From positions 1,736,001 to 1,800,000 of the forward strand of contig NZ_BNBE01000002.1 in NCBI RefSeq assembly GCF_014654895.1: a stretch of DNA of 64,000 nucleotides, written 5' to 3'. Numbering within the stretch: the stretch's first letter is position 1; each line of letters begins with the position of its first letter. A program made the position numbers and the translations under genes. The notes under the pieces are model-generated. The model saw nothing but the letters and a program-made list of their open reading frames with translations, was not told the DNA's origin and made no database searches. The stretch is from Streptomyces filamentosus (lineage in GTDB: Bacteria > Actinomycetota > Actinomycetes > Streptomycetales > Streptomycetaceae). Positions 17,301 to 26,953 of this stretch are shown here, in pieces.

Positions 17301-18575
17301 GTGTCAGCCACCACCTTGCCCATCACGACCACCAAGCAACCCGAACCATCTGGACCGCGGCACTGGCCACGGGCGATCTGGGCGCTGCTCGTCATCACCT
17401 TGGTCGCGCGCGGCTTCGGCTTCGCCTACCCCTTCCTCAGCTACCACCTCAAGGACCTCGGTTACAGCACCCAGGCCGTCGGCCAGGCCCTTGCGGTCTT
17501 CGGCATCGGCTGGCTCGTCGGACAGCTGCTTACCGGCTGGGCCGCCGACCGGCTCGGCCGGCGCCGCACCCTGGTGGCGGCCATGCTCACCGCCGCCGTC
17601 TGCCTGCCTGTGATGGCCCAGGCGCACGCGTTCGCCGCAGTGTGCACCGGAGCCCTGATCGCGGGCATCGTGTATGACTCGCCGAGGCCGGTTGTCTCCG
17701 TCGCCATCGCGGACCTCATCACCGACGACGGGCAGCGCACCGCGGTCAACGGTTGGCGCCACGGGGCGGTGAACATCGGCGCGGCGATCACAGGCGCAGC
17801 CGGTGGCCTCCTGGCCGAGCAGCTCGGTTTCCCGGCACTGTTCTGGTTCAACGCAGCCGCATGCGCGGCCTGCGCACTGCTCGCCCGCCACTACCTCGAC
17901 GACGACAGCCCAGCCGCTTCTTTCCCGAGGACCTCCGTCGATCGGCCCCGGCTGCAGCTGGCCGTCCGTGACGCACGCCTGTGGTTGTTGTGGCTGGCCA
18001 GCGTGGCTGCTCTGACCTGCGCCGCCAGCATGTTCACCGCGCTGCCGATGCTGATGGAGGACGACGGGCTCGCCGCCGACGCCTACGGATGGACACAGGT
18101 CGCCAATGCCGCTGCTGTCGTCGTGTTCACCCCACTGCTCAACCCGTGGCTGCGCCGCCGCTGCAACGGACCCCAGCCGAGTAGCGGCCTGCTCGCCGTC
18201 AGCTCCCTCCTACTGGGCGTCGGCATGGGCGGCGCAGGGCTTGCTGACACCACCGTGGGCTACAGCATCGCCGTGGCGGCCGCTATCCCTGGCGAGATCG
18301 TCTTCTTCATCGCCGCCAACGACATCGTCACCAAGATTTCACCGCCCGAGGCCCGTGGCCTGTACGCCGGGATCTGGGGCTCGACGCTCGCCGTCGCCGT
18401 GATCACCGCCCCCGTCCTCTCAGCGGCCTCCCTCACCTCGGGCGGCGACAGCCTCGCTGCCCTGACCACCCTCGCCGCCGGAGCGCTCGGAGCCGCGATC
18501 GGCCTGCCGCTCATCGGCCTCACCCGCCGGCCGGCCCTCGGCACACCCCGCATCCCCGCGCCCGCCGCGTCCTGA
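17301..18575 (+). CDS. major facilitator superfamily transporter
   Basis: GTG 17301 after CCGGAGCG opens a 424-residue protein with about 12 hydrophobic helices. The cytoplasmic loop-2 motif is GWAADRLGRRRTL, the MFS signature GxxxDRxGRR. The family exports drugs, peptides or sugars by proton antiport. Eighteen bases after its stop begins the GNAT-like transferase gene, so it heads the pathway operon and probably exports its product. Substrate unknown. Confidence 0.9.
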   Translation: MSATTLPITTTKQPEPSGPRHWPRAIWALLVITLVARGFGFAYPFLSYHLKDLGYSTQAVGQALAVFGIGWLVGQLLTGWAADRLGRRRTLVAAMLTAAVCLPVMAQAHAFAAVCTGALIAGIVYDSPRPVVSVAIADLITDDGQRTAVNGWRHGAVNIGAAITGAAGGLLAEQLGFPALFWFNAAACAACALLARHYLDDDSPAASFPRTSVDRPRLQLAVRDARLWLLWLASVAALTCAASMFTALPMLMEDDGLAADAYGWTQVANAAAVVVFTPLLNPWLRRRCNGPQPSSGLLAVSSLLLGVGMGGAGLADTTVGYSIAVAAAIPGEIVFFIAANDIVTKISPPEARGLYAGIWGSTLAVAVITAPVLSAASLTSGGDSLAALTTLAAGALGAAIGLPLIGLTRRPALGTPRIPAPAAS

Positions 18576-18593
18576 TCTGCCCGGAGAACCCTC

Positions 18594-19694
18594 ATGAGCC
18601 TGACCGCCCTGCGCCCCAACGCCCGCACCGTGAAGAGCTCCTGGCACTCCTCGGTAGCTGCCCTTCCCGCCGTGTACCGCGCCGCCACCCCCTTCCACAG
18701 CCGAGAATGGGCCGCCGCCTGGCAGACGGTGCGCACCGAACTCGTCCGCGGCCGCCACCACCTCTTCCTCCAGGACGGCACGCGCCAGCACCGCATGTCC
18801 TTCTACCAGGTCAACGACAGCCCGCTGTGGCGCGCCATGGAGGGTGACGCTGGCGTCACCCGCCCCACCTTCGAGGCCGACGTCCTGTACGGACCCTCGA
18901 TCTACGGCCAATACGGGGGACTGCCCGGCGCATCCGTGCCTGTGCTCGCCGAAACCGTCGACCGAAGCCGCCGCCTCGCCCAGGAACTGGGGACCGAGGC
19001 CCTGGTCATCGCGAACCTCCCGCCCGCCGAGCGCAGCCTGTGGCGCGAGGCCCGAACCCCCGACGCCGAGGTCGTCCTGTCCTGGGCCCACCGCGCCCGC
19101 GTCGGTTCCTCGGTCGAGGAGTTCATCGCGAACTTCCCCTCGAGCGATGCCGGCCGAGAATTCCGCCGACAGCACCGCCAGGGCACCGACGCGGGCCTCA
19201 CCCTCAAGGTCGCCCGTGGCACCGAACTCCTGCCGCATCTGGCGCAGTTCACAAGCCAGGCCCGCGCCACGAGCGAACGCCACGGGCTGGCCCTGTACGG
19301 CACCGACATGCTTACCCCCCTCACCTGGGTCCCCGGCGCCGTGGGGCTGCTCGCCGAGCACGCCGACGGCACCCTCGCGGGCGGTCTCTTCTGCTTCCGC
19401 TATGGCTCGGCGCTCTACCTGTGGACCCCCGCCATCGACCAGACCCGCGAGAGCGACCTGCACACCTACGGCTGGCTGATGTACGAGAGCGTCCAGTACG
19501 CCATCGCCACCGGAGCGAGCGTCCTCGACGCCGGCCGCGGCAACTACGCCTACAAGGCCCGCCTCGGGATGCTCCCGGTCGCCCTGACCTCCGCGGTCTA
19601 CCTCACACGGCCCAACCCCCACCTCATCAGCCGCCTCGGCGCGCTGCACACCGGCCTCAACCAGCGTGTGCTCCGCGCCTGGAACAAGGCCTGA
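18594..19694 (+). CDS. GNAT/FemAB-like acyltransferase
   Basis: 366 residues from ATG 18594. The fold pattern is that of the double-GNAT (FemAB/COG3146-type) transferases. It has an aromatic-rich N-terminal half with YGPSIYGQYGGLPG, and a C-terminal half with LAGGLFCFRYGSALYLW, LHTYGWLMYESVQYAIATG and the terminal LDAGRGNYAYKARLG. Such enzymes join amino-acyl groups to amines. Directly downstream are two ATP-grasp-type proteins, so an amide-forming pathway is likely. Product unknown. Confidence 0.8.
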   Translation: MSLTALRPNARTVKSSWHSSVAALPAVYRAATPFHSREWAAAWQTVRTELVRGRHHLFLQDGTRQHRMSFYQVNDSPLWRAMEGDAGVTRPTFEADVLYGPSIYGQYGGLPGASVPVLAETVDRSRRLAQELGTEALVIANLPPAERSLWREARTPDAEVVLSWAHRARVGSSVEEFIANFPSSDAGREFRRQHRQGTDAGLTLKVARGTELLPHLAQFTSQARATSERHGLALYGTDMLTPLTWVPGAVGLLAEHADGTLAGGLFCFRYGSALYLWTPAIDQTRESDLHTYGWLMYESVQYAIATGASVLDAGRGNYAYKARLGMLPVALTSAVYLTRPNPHLISRLGALHTGLNQRVLRAWNKA

Positions 19695-19767
19695 CCACCC
19701 CGTCGCCTGCCGGCCACCGCGTCCGGCCACCTGCCCCCGTCTCCACCCAACACGTCAGGACAACCCC

Positions 19768-21030
19768 GTGCCCGTCACACCACACTCCTCACGATCACCA
19801 CTGCTCGTCGTACTGGGCGCCGGCACCCGCACTTTCCACGGCTACGACCTCAAGCACATCGCCTCCCACCACCCCGTCGCGCTGATCGACGACGATCCGC
19901 CTGCCTGGGCCGAGGAGCACGTCGACCTCTCCATCACCGCCGACCTGTCCAACAGAGAAGCCGTCACCGAAGCCGTAGCAGACCTCGATGTCGACCGCGG
20001 CATTGCCGGAGTGCTCACCTATATGGAGAAGCACGTCGTGCTCGCGGCGCGCCTCGCCCAGTACTTCGCACTTCCCGGCAACACGTCGGCCGCTGCGGAG
20101 GCATGCCGGGACAAGTACCTCACCCGCTCCCTGCTTGCGGCCGCCCACGTTCCTTCCGCCCGCTCCTACGTCGTGGCCGATGCTGAGACCGCCGTCGAGT
20201 ACGCGGTGCTACTCGGCGGGCCGGTCGTGCTCAAGCCGCGCTCCATGGGAGGCAGCGCTGGCGTCCACCGCGCCGATACCCCCGATCAGGTCCGCGATGC
20301 CTTCCACCTCGCCAGGTCAGCCAGTCTGTTCGGCGTGGAGCACGCCGAAACCTCCGGCGTGCTCATTGAGGAGTACCTGGACGGTCCCGAGATCAGCGTC
20401 GAGTGCATCGCCCTGGACCACGGCAACGTGCACATCGCGGCGATCACCCGGAAGTACCTCGGCGACGAGCCCGCCTTCCTCGAGACCGGCCACCTCGTCG
20501 ACGCCACTGATCCGCTTCTGGCCGACCCCCGGATCCGGGAAGTCGCCCTGGACGCCCTCACCACCGTCGGTATCTCCAACGGCGTGCTGCACGTCGAAAT
20601 GCGTCTGACCCGGCAGGGGCCGCGCATCGTCGAGATCAACGCCCGCCTCGGCGGCGATCTCATCCCGCACCTGGTCCATCTGGCCACCGGCCTCAACCTG
20701 CCGCAGATCGCCGCCGACCTCGCCGTCGGCGCCGACCTCGAACTGCTCCCCAGCCAGAGCCAAAGCGCCGCCGTCCGCTTCCTCTACCCGACCGTCACCG
20801 GCCACGTCACGGCCGTGCGCACCGGAATCTTCGCCTCCTGGCTCGACCGCTTCGAGTGGACCGCCGCACCCGGCAGCTACGTCACTGCCCCGCCCCGCGC
20901 CACGGTGCGCGACCGGATCGCCCTCGCCGTTGTCACCGGCCCCGATCCCGACACCTGCCTTCGCCGACTTCAGAGGGCCGAAGACCGAAGTGGCGCCCAC
21001 ATCCAGGCCGACACCGCCTGCGTCGCCTGA
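19768..21030 (+). CDS. ATP-grasp ligase (carboxylate-amine ligase type)
   Basis: GTG 19768 follows AGGA; 420 residues. A pre-ATP-grasp Rossmann-like domain (LLVVLGAGTRTFHGYDL) precedes the ATP-binding core: VVLKPRSMGGSAGVHRA (phosphate-binding loop and Lys), LIEEYLDGPEISVECIA, and the metal site VEMRLTRQGPRIVEINARLGG (Glu and Asn ligands). The layout is that of biotin-carboxylase-like amino acid ligases such as BacD. It would activate a carboxylate as an acyl-phosphate and couple it to an amine. Confidence 0.9.
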   Translation: MPVTPHSSRSPLLVVLGAGTRTFHGYDLKHIASHHPVALIDDDPPAWAEEHVDLSITADLSNREAVTEAVADLDVDRGIAGVLTYMEKHVVLAARLAQYFALPGNTSAAAEACRDKYLTRSLLAAAHVPSARSYVVADAETAVEYAVLLGGPVVLKPRSMGGSAGVHRADTPDQVRDAFHLARSASLFGVEHAETSGVLIEEYLDGPEISVECIALDHGNVHIAAITRKYLGDEPAFLETGHLVDATDPLLADPRIREVALDALTTVGISNGVLHVEMRLTRQGPRIVEINARLGGDLIPHLVHLATGLNLPQIAADLAVGADLELLPSQSQSAAVRFLYPTVTGHVTAVRTGIFASWLDRFEWTAAPGSYVTAPPRATVRDRIALAVVTGPDPDTCLRRLQRAEDRSGAHIQADTACVA

Positions 21031-21066
21031 CCCGTCCGCCCCGACCCATCTCAGGAGCCCCGCATC

Positions 21067-22296
21067 ATGGCTCTCGCCGCCCCTCTTCCCGCGGCGGCCC
21101 CGCCCGCACTCAGAAGCGGCACGGCCGCCATCATCGCCCCGGCCGGCCCCGGTGACCGGTACCTGCCCGTGCTGGCCCGGCACGGCTGGGCCTCCGTCGC
21201 CGTCACCATGCCCGCTGCCACTTCGCCGGGCGACGGCTACCTCCGACACATCACGCACCGCGGCAGCCTGCGCCGCACCGCGGCACAACTGCAGCAGCTC
21301 GGCGTCCAGGCCGTCACCGCCGGATCAGCCGCCGGCACCGAACTCGCCGACCGCCTCGCCGACCGCCTCCACCTGCCCGGCAACACTCCCGATACCGCAG
21401 ACATCCGACGCGACATCGCCTTCACTAGCGCCGCACTGCTCGACGCCGGCATCACCGCCCCACGCAGCATCCGCACCTCACGCCTGTCCGACGCCCTCAC
21501 CTGGGCCGCCTTCACCCAGATCAGCGACCTCGTCGTCCAGCACCCCGACCCCTCACACCCGCACCCCGCCTACCTCTGCCGTACCGCCGACGACATCCGC
21601 CGCGCCTGGGCCCGCCTCCAGACCACCGCCGACCAGCCCCTCGTGCTCCGTGAAGGCCTCGCTGGCACGCAGTACCGCATCCACACCCTGACCGGCCCCG
21701 GGCCCGACGGCACTCCCGACCACACCATCACCGCTATCTGGTCCGAGATCCGCACCGCCGACCAACTGGTCTGCCGATCCGATCTGCTGAGCCGCCACGG
21801 GCTGCTGGCACGCGCCCTCGCCCTGTACACGATGAAGGCCCTCACCGCCCTCGGCGTGCGCTACGGCTCCGCCCACGCCACGGTCACCTTCATCCCCGAC
21901 CGCGGACCGGCCCTGCTGTCCCTGCGCACCGACCCCTATGACGACTTCGCCTCCGACGTACTGCGCCGAGCCATCGACTACGACCCCATCCGCGACACTG
22001 TCCTGCTGCTGGCCACCGGCCGACGCCACAAAACCCTTCAGCCCCCGCGCACCCATGTCACCAAGGTCGCCCTGCTGCCCCGGCACGACGGCCTTCTGGA
22101 CGAAGCACTGCTGCGCACCATCGCCACCCTGCCGACCGTGGCCGCCACCACCGAGCTCACCGCCACCACACCCGTACACGCGGGCCGGATCGCCGGATGG
22201 CTCCTCCTCGTGGCTGACGACAGCCGCGCCATCAACCAAGACCACCAAGTGATCCGCGCCGCCGAAAACCTCGGCCTGTACGGGAGCCCCGCATGA
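21067..22296 (+). CDS. degenerate ATP-grasp-like protein
   Basis: 409 residues from ATG 21067. It keeps the overall order of an ATP-grasp protein: an N-terminal Rossmann segment with AAIIAPAGPGDRYLPVL, a middle with LHLPGNTPDTADIRRDI (compare LPGNT in the preceding ligase), then LVLREGLAGTQYRIHTL. The metal-binding Glu/Asn pair is not evident. It may be an inactive partner subunit, a regulator, or a divergent ligase. It lies in the same operon, 36 bp after the ligase, and its stop overlaps the next start (ATGA). Confidence 0.7.
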   Translation: MALAAPLPAAAPPALRSGTAAIIAPAGPGDRYLPVLARHGWASVAVTMPAATSPGDGYLRHITHRGSLRRTAAQLQQLGVQAVTAGSAAGTELADRLADRLHLPGNTPDTADIRRDIAFTSAALLDAGITAPRSIRTSRLSDALTWAAFTQISDLVVQHPDPSHPHPAYLCRTADDIRRAWARLQTTADQPLVLREGLAGTQYRIHTLTGPGPDGTPDHTITAIWSEIRTADQLVCRSDLLSRHGLLARALALYTMKALTALGVRYGSAHATVTFIPDRGPALLSLRTDPYDDFASDVLRRAIDYDPIRDTVLLLATGRRHKTLQPPRTHVTKVALLPRHDGLLDEALLRTIATLPTVAATTELTATTPVHAGRIAGWLLLVADDSRAINQDHQVIRAAENLGLYGSPA

Positions 22297-22697
22297 CACC
22301 GCCATCCTTTCTCCCCGCACCGACCGCCCCCGGCACGCCGGTACAGTCCGCCTCCCAGGGCCTGGGCCTACCCTTCCCCCTGGTGGTCCTCGACCCCATG
22401 CCGCTGTGGTCCGACGCGGCCGAGGAACAGATGCCCCCCGAGCGCACCGGCGACGGCATACTCGCCGTGCGCTGGTGCGGCGCTGGACTGGGCCTCGACG
22501 AGCAGGCACAGGCCGCCCTCTACGCCGCCGCCGCCCGAGCCCCGCACCCCCCGGTGTCCGCCGACGACCTCGCCCAGTTCCACGCCACGCTCGGCGACGA
22601 CCTGCGCATGGCGGCCCTGCCGGCCAGCGCCATCCACGGCCCCTGGGCCCAACCGGCCGTCCACCGCTCGGCGGGTAGCCGGTGGCGAACACCCTGA
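22293..22697 (+). CDS. 134-aa pathway-associated hypothetical
   Basis: Begins ATGA-coupled to the ATP-grasp-like gene. The product is soluble, Pro/Ala-rich, with an LPFPLVVLDPMPLW segment and a helical C-terminal half (DDLAQFHATLGDDLRMAALP). No family recognised. Coupling suggests a role in the same pathway. Confidence 0.55.
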   Translation: MTPPSFLPAPTAPGTPVQSASQGLGLPFPLVVLDPMPLWSDAAEEQMPPERTGDGILAVRWCGAGLGLDEQAQAALYAAAARAPHPPVSADDLAQFHATLGDDLRMAALPASAIHGPWAQPAVHRSAGSRWRTP

Positions 22698-22921
22698 CTG
22701 CAGCCGCCACCGCAGCGGCAGCCACGACCGTGTCCTGGTCGTCCTTCGGCTGGCTGATCAGTGCCTTCGGCATCGGAACCGCAGCCGGAGCCGCCCTCGC
22801 CGGAGCGGCCGACGGTTCCTGGCTCGTCCCAGCCGCCGCCGCGGCCACCGCCCTGCTGCTCGCCGCCACCTTGCGTCCACACCTCACCCCGGCCGCCGCA
22901 CCGAGGACACCGGCGCCATGA
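22682..22921 (+). CDS. small two-helix membrane protein, possibly MFS C-terminal fragment
   Basis: GTG 22682 overlaps the end of the previous gene. The 79 residues hold two Ala/Gly-rich hydrophobic helices (WLISAFGIGTAAGAALAG and LVPAAAAATALLLAATL) and a short polar tail. The pattern is like the last two helices of an MFS transporter, so it may be a fragment rather than an independent gene. Confidence 0.45.
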   Translation: MANTLTAAATAAAATTVSWSSFGWLISAFGIGTAAGAALAGAADGSWLVPAAAAATALLLAATLRPHLTPAAAPRTPAP

Positions 22922-23008
22922 CCCATCCCCCGCCACCCCGAGGTCCTCCGGCCAACGCCCGTACCACCCACCACCCATCCGTAACCCAAGACGAAGGCAG
23001 CTCATCAG

Positions 23009-23344
23009 ATGATGAAGAACAAGATCCGCAGCGCCGTCGCGGCAGCGGCGATAACCATCGCCGCACTGGGCGGAGCTGCGGCCACCGCCCCGGAAGCGGC
23101 GGCGGCCTCGTGCAACTCCTGGACGCAGAACGGCAAGACGACTGCCGCCGTGAAGCTCCGGTCGAACCACTCCACCAGCTCGACGGCCCTCGGGGTCCTC
23201 GGCAAGGGCACCCGCGTCACCTCCAAGTGCCTCTGGTGGGACGGCAAGTCCCGGTACCAGTGGTACCAGGTCAAGGTCACCAGCGGCCCCAACGCCGGCC
23301 GGACCGGCTGGATGTACGGCGCCTACTTCTGGGGCTTCGCGTAA
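23009..23344 (+). CDS. secreted bacterial-SH3-like protein (111 aa)
   Basis: ATG 23009. Residues 1-33 form a signal peptide (KNK start, AVAAAAITIAALGGAAATA core, cleavage near EAAAA-S). The mature 78 residues fit an SH3_3-type fold: VKLRSNHSTSSTALGVLGKG, VTSKCLWW, WYQVKV, then GWMYGAYFWGFA at the end. Two Cys could form a disulphide. Such domains bind cell wall or other polymers. Second exported protein of the stretch. Confidence 0.85.
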   Translation: MMKNKIRSAVAAAAITIAALGGAAATAPEAAAASCNSWTQNGKTTAAVKLRSNHSTSSTALGVLGKGTRVTSKCLWWDGKSRYQWYQVKVTSGPNAGRTGWMYGAYFWGFA

Positions 23345-23506
23345 CCGCCAGCGCTCTCCGCGCGAACAACCACCGCGTCTCAAGCGACGCACCCGCCGCA
23401 AGGCGCTGATCGCGTGGCCGGGCAGACCCCCCGCCCGGCCACGCGGCCCCAGCCGCTTCACGCCACGCACCACCCGCCGTACGTCGCCACAGCAACGGAC
23501 ACCACC

Positions 23507-24328
23507 ATGACCCTCACGCCAGGCCCCGCCGCGTTCGACCGGGCCTTCCGCACCGCTCGCGCCGCGCGGCGAGCCGCATTGGCGGCGTACTACCCCGTCG
23601 GCTTCCCCACCGTCGAGCAGAGCCTCGTCAACCTCCAAGCCTTGGCACAGCACGCCGACGTCGTCGAAGTGGGCCTGCCGTTCAGCGATCCGGTCCTCGA
23701 CGGGCCGACCATCCAGCAGGCAACCCGCCAGGCCCTGGACGCCGGATTCCGTATGAAGGACCTCTTCACCGCCGTACGCGCCATCCGGACAGCCTCCAGG
23801 GCAGCCGTGCTCGTGATGACGTACTGGCAGCCCGTCGCCGACCAGGTCGACCGGTTCGCCGCCGACCTAGCCGAAGCCGGCGCAGCCGGCGCGCTCATCC
23901 CGGACCTCCCTCTCGAAGAAGCCGGCACCTGGCTCGCCGCCGCCCGCCGCCACGGTCTGCACGCAGTTCCCCTTGCCCCGCCCACCGCCAGCGACGAACA
24001 CCTCGCCCGGATCTGCGCCGCAGCAAGCGGCATGATCTACGCCCCGGCCACCTCCGGAGTCACCGGCCACACCGGCCCCCTCGCCCCAGACCTTCCCGCC
24101 TTCGTCGACCGGCTGTGCGCATACACGCGGCTCCCGATCAGCGTCGGCATCGGCATCTCCAATGCCGACTAGGCACACCAGGCCGCTGAGTACGCCGATG
24201 GCGTCGTCGTCGGGTCGGCCCTGCTCCGCCACATCCAGGCCACCCCGGGACCCGACGGCGTCCACGCCGCCCTCACCCTCGCCCGAGACCTGGCCCTCGG
24301 CGTGCGCCGCCTGCCCCGTGCTGCCTAG
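23507..24328 (+). pseudogene. trpA: tryptophan synthase alpha-like gene interrupted by in-frame TAG
   Basis: From ATG 23507 the product matches TrpA: AYYPVGFPTVEQS, VVEVGLPFSDPVLDGPTIQQ (catalytic Glu and Asp region), MTYWQPV, APATSGVTGHTG and PISVGIGISNAD. TAG at 24170-24172 then interrupts, followed in the same frame by AHQAAEYADGVVVGSALLRH to a TAG at 24328. The conserved position normally carries Gln, so CAG to TAG is the simple explanation. The lost 51 residues include the phosphate-binding GSA loop, so the truncated product should be inactive. No trpB is nearby. It may be a pathway copy rather than the housekeeping gene. Confidence 0.85.
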
Positions 24329-24436
24329 ACCGACGTCCGTCTGAACAGCCCGCCCCGGAACGCCAGTGGGCGTGCCGCCGGCCCCCTACAGCGGCGCACC
24401 GCCCGCTTTCATGGCTCGATCAAGGAGATCAGTCAA

Positions 24437-24913
24437 ATGTCAGTAACTCTCCGCAAGGCGGCCCTCACGGCAACCTCACTGGCCATGCTGGCCGGCGCGC
24501 TCGTCGTCGGAACCACCACGCAGGCCGCCGCTACCCCGCGGATCAACGCCTGTGGATCCAGCTACACGTTCCTGAAGTCGTGGCCGATCAAAGCCATGTA
24601 CTGGACGTACGACGCCGGCAAGACCAAGGGCTACATCGACATCTACTACTCCCGCTCCACCGGCAAGAACTGCGCCATCGCCAGGCCGGTCGATGGGGTC
24701 TACCTGCCTCGCGGGATCAAGGTCAAGATCGGCAAGAGCGGGTCCGGCTGGGCCGCACTCGACGGATACCAGGCCAACTTCACCAAGTACGCGGGACCTG
24801 TCTACGTCTCCGCCCCCAACGCGTGCATCGACTTCGAGGGCGGCTTCTCCTACAACGCCACCTGGGACCCCTCGGAGGCGTGGAGCAGCTACTCCGGAAA
24901 GCACTGCGGCTGA
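24437..24913 (+). CDS. secreted protein resembling spore-associated proteins
   Basis: The ATG at 24437 follows AAGGAG by 9-10 nt. Residues 1-32 are a signal peptide ending near QAAA-T. The mature domain starts INACGSSYTFL and has four Cys, many Tyr/Trp/Gly and an SxxTGKNCAI segment, reminiscent of spore-associated protein A and similar small extracellular Streptomyces beta proteins. The assignment is by general pattern only. Third exported protein here. Confidence 0.75.
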   Translation: MSVTLRKAALTATSLAMLAGALVVGTTTQAAATPRINACGSSYTFLKSWPIKAMYWTYDAGKTKGYIDIYYSRSTGKNCAIARPVDGVYLPRGIKVKIGKSGSGWAALDGYQANFTKYAGPVYVSAPNACIDFEGGFSYNATWDPSEAWSSYSGKHCG

Positions 24914-25107
24914 CCAACTTGAACGTCTCTGGCACGGAAGAAGGGCAGGCGGGCAGGCTCCCTCACCCGCGGCCAGCTCTACTCAGCAGCGCCCGCCGTG
25001 CCGGAGACAAGCCGGTTTCCGGGCTTTGCCTTCAGCTGCAGCTGGCACGGAGCTCGGAGCCGTGCGGACCCGGTGACGGCTCGGCCTGCTGACCCAAGGG
25101 AGACGTC

Positions 25108-26172
25108 ATGACGATACCCAATGCCGAGGTGCTGAGACCCGCACCACCCGTGGAAGGAACCCCGGCCATGGCCCACATCCTGCCGACGCACCGACGATCC
25201 CAGCGCATCACCCTGCTGCTCGCCGCAACAGCGGCGGCACTGAGCGCCTGCAGCCCCAGCGACACCAGCGCCCACGACGGTCCGACCGGCACATCAGCCA
25301 CCACGGCGGCGCCCCGGGGCGCAGTGACCCGCGCTGAGGCCGACCGGATCCTCGACCGCTACCAGGAGATCAACAACAAGGCGAACAAGGCCCGCGACGC
25401 GGGCCTCCTCGCCACGGTGGAGGCCGGCCAGCTCTACGCCCGCAGCAAGGCCGACTACGAGCAGTTCGACACCCTGAGCGCGCAGGAGAAGAAGGACGCC
25501 GCCACCCCCTTCTTCTTCACCAGGCGCACCTTCTACATCCCGCCCGCCGACAACTGGTTCGCGGCCGCGGCCTCCACCAACGGCACGAATCACACCTTCA
25601 TGATCTTCGAGAAGTCCGCCGACACCGGCGGCACCTGGAAGAAGGTCGTCTCCCTGTTCCCGCAGCAACCGCTTCCGGATCCGCAGATCAAGGATGACCT
25701 GGCCGTCCCCGCCGACGAGGGCACCCCGGTCGGCAACCTCGCACCCAGCGGCGTCACCGACGCCATCGAAGACCTCTTCACCACCGGCGGCACCAAGGAC
25801 GGCAGCAAACTCTCCCACGCCAACGCCAACGCCAGCGCCAAGGCCATCCTCAAGACATACAAAGAACGCCGCGACCACCTCGGGGCCAAGGCCACGGTGA
25901 ACTTCTTCCCGATCGCGCCGACCCACAACAAGACGTACACCCTGACCACCTCCTCCGGGGTCCTGGTGATCACCGCTCTCGCTCACAAGGAGGAGTCCCT
26001 CGTCACGAACGCCGGCCTGCAGATCTCCCCCAGCGAGAAGGAGGCGGTCTACAACAAGACGCCGCGTTCCCTGGTGGTGGACAGCTTCCAAGGAGAAGCC
26101 GTCGTCCACCTGCCCCGTCAGGGCAAGCCGGAGATCCTCGACTACCGCTACGCCCTGGTCGACTCCCGCTGA
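25108..26172 (+). CDS. lipoprotein (354 aa)
   Basis: ATG 25108 follows AAGGGAG; a second ATG at 25168 is possible. An Arg-rich start and the hydrophobic segment ITLLLAATAAALSAC end in the lipobox LSAC, predicting lipidation at that Cys. The mature part begins with a disordered Ser/Thr/Ala linker, then an alpha/beta domain with many polar residues. It may be a cell-surface sensor or binding protein. No named family recognised. Confidence 0.8.
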   Translation: MTIPNAEVLRPAPPVEGTPAMAHILPTHRRSQRITLLLAATAAALSACSPSDTSAHDGPTGTSATTAAPRGAVTRAEADRILDRYQEINNKANKARDAGLLATVEAGQLYARSKADYEQFDTLSAQEKKDAATPFFFTRRTFYIPPADNWFAAAASTNGTNHTFMIFEKSADTGGTWKKVVSLFPQQPLPDPQIKDDLAVPADEGTPVGNLAPSGVTDAIEDLFTTGGTKDGSKLSHANANASAKAILKTYKERRDHLGAKATVNFFPIAPTHNKTYTLTTSSGVLVITALAHKEESLVTNAGLQISPSEKEAVYNKTPRSLVVDSFQGEAVVHLPRQGKPEILDYRYALVDSR

Positions 26173-26227
26173 CGGCCCAAGCCCCCGTCAGCCCGCTACC
26201 GCGACCGAGGAAACCGAGGAAGCCACC

Positions 26228-26953
26228 ATGCACCTGGGCCCGCCACCCACCACCGACATCCACGAGACGCTCATCGTCCTGCCCCGCGGCGGCATCCATG
26301 CCCAAGGGCTCCTCCACGACGGTCCGCCCGACCAGCTCGAGGCCCTCATCGAACGCGTGCGCGGTCCGTTGTGCGCCGCCGCCGCACAGCACAACCGACC
26401 GATCCGGCTGTCCATCGGGCACCCCAACGGGCACGTCGAGCGCCAGCAGATCACCGAGGACGGCACGATCCATGCCGACCAGAACCCGCCCACCGGCGCC
26501 AAGGCCGTCGACCCGCTCTGGAACCAGGGCATCCCCGAGGAAACCGGTCTGCTGGCCACCGCCCGGGCAGCCCAGCGCGCCGGACAGTGGCGCGCCGCGC
26601 AGCAGGCCGCCCGCCGCGCCACCCAGCACCTCATCACCCAGCACGGCCGCGATCACCCGTACGTGGCGATGGGCACCGAACTACAGGCGTACTTTGCGGC
26701 GATGGCCAACGACCGCGCCGTCGCGGCCTCTCTCTACACCGAGGCCGCGGTCGCGACCCACCGGCTTGGCGGGCCTCAAGAGCAGAGCCGCCGCTGCCTG
26801 ATCCACGCCGTCGCCGCCTGGCTCCACTCTGACCGCGACACCAGCCCCGGCGGGGCCGGCTTCGCGGCCGCCCACGCGTTGATCCGCATCACCCCCTACG
26901 ACCACGCCACCCTCGCGGGCCTGCTGCAACGACTGACCAGGGACCGCACATGA
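26228..26953 (+). CDS. hypothetical protein with TPR-like helical C-terminus
   Basis: ATG 26228 follows GAGGAAG. Residues 1-90 are mixed beta (ETLIVLPRGGIHAQGLL). Residues ~100-240 are helical with Ala-rich repeats (ARAAQRAGQWRAAQQAARRA; AMANDRAVAASLYTEAA), as in tetratricopeptide proteins. Probably a protein-interaction module. ATGA overlap with the next gene indicates an operon. Confidence 0.75.
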   Translation: MHLGPPPTTDIHETLIVLPRGGIHAQGLLHDGPPDQLEALIERVRGPLCAAAAQHNRPIRLSIGHPNGHVERQQITEDGTIHADQNPPTGAKAVDPLWNQGIPEETGLLATARAAQRAGQWRAAQQAARRATQHLITQHGRDHPYVAMGTELQAYFAAMANDRAVAASLYTEAAVATHRLGGPQEQSRRCLIHAVAAWLHSDRDTSPGGAGFAAAHALIRITPYDHATLAGLLQRLTRDRT

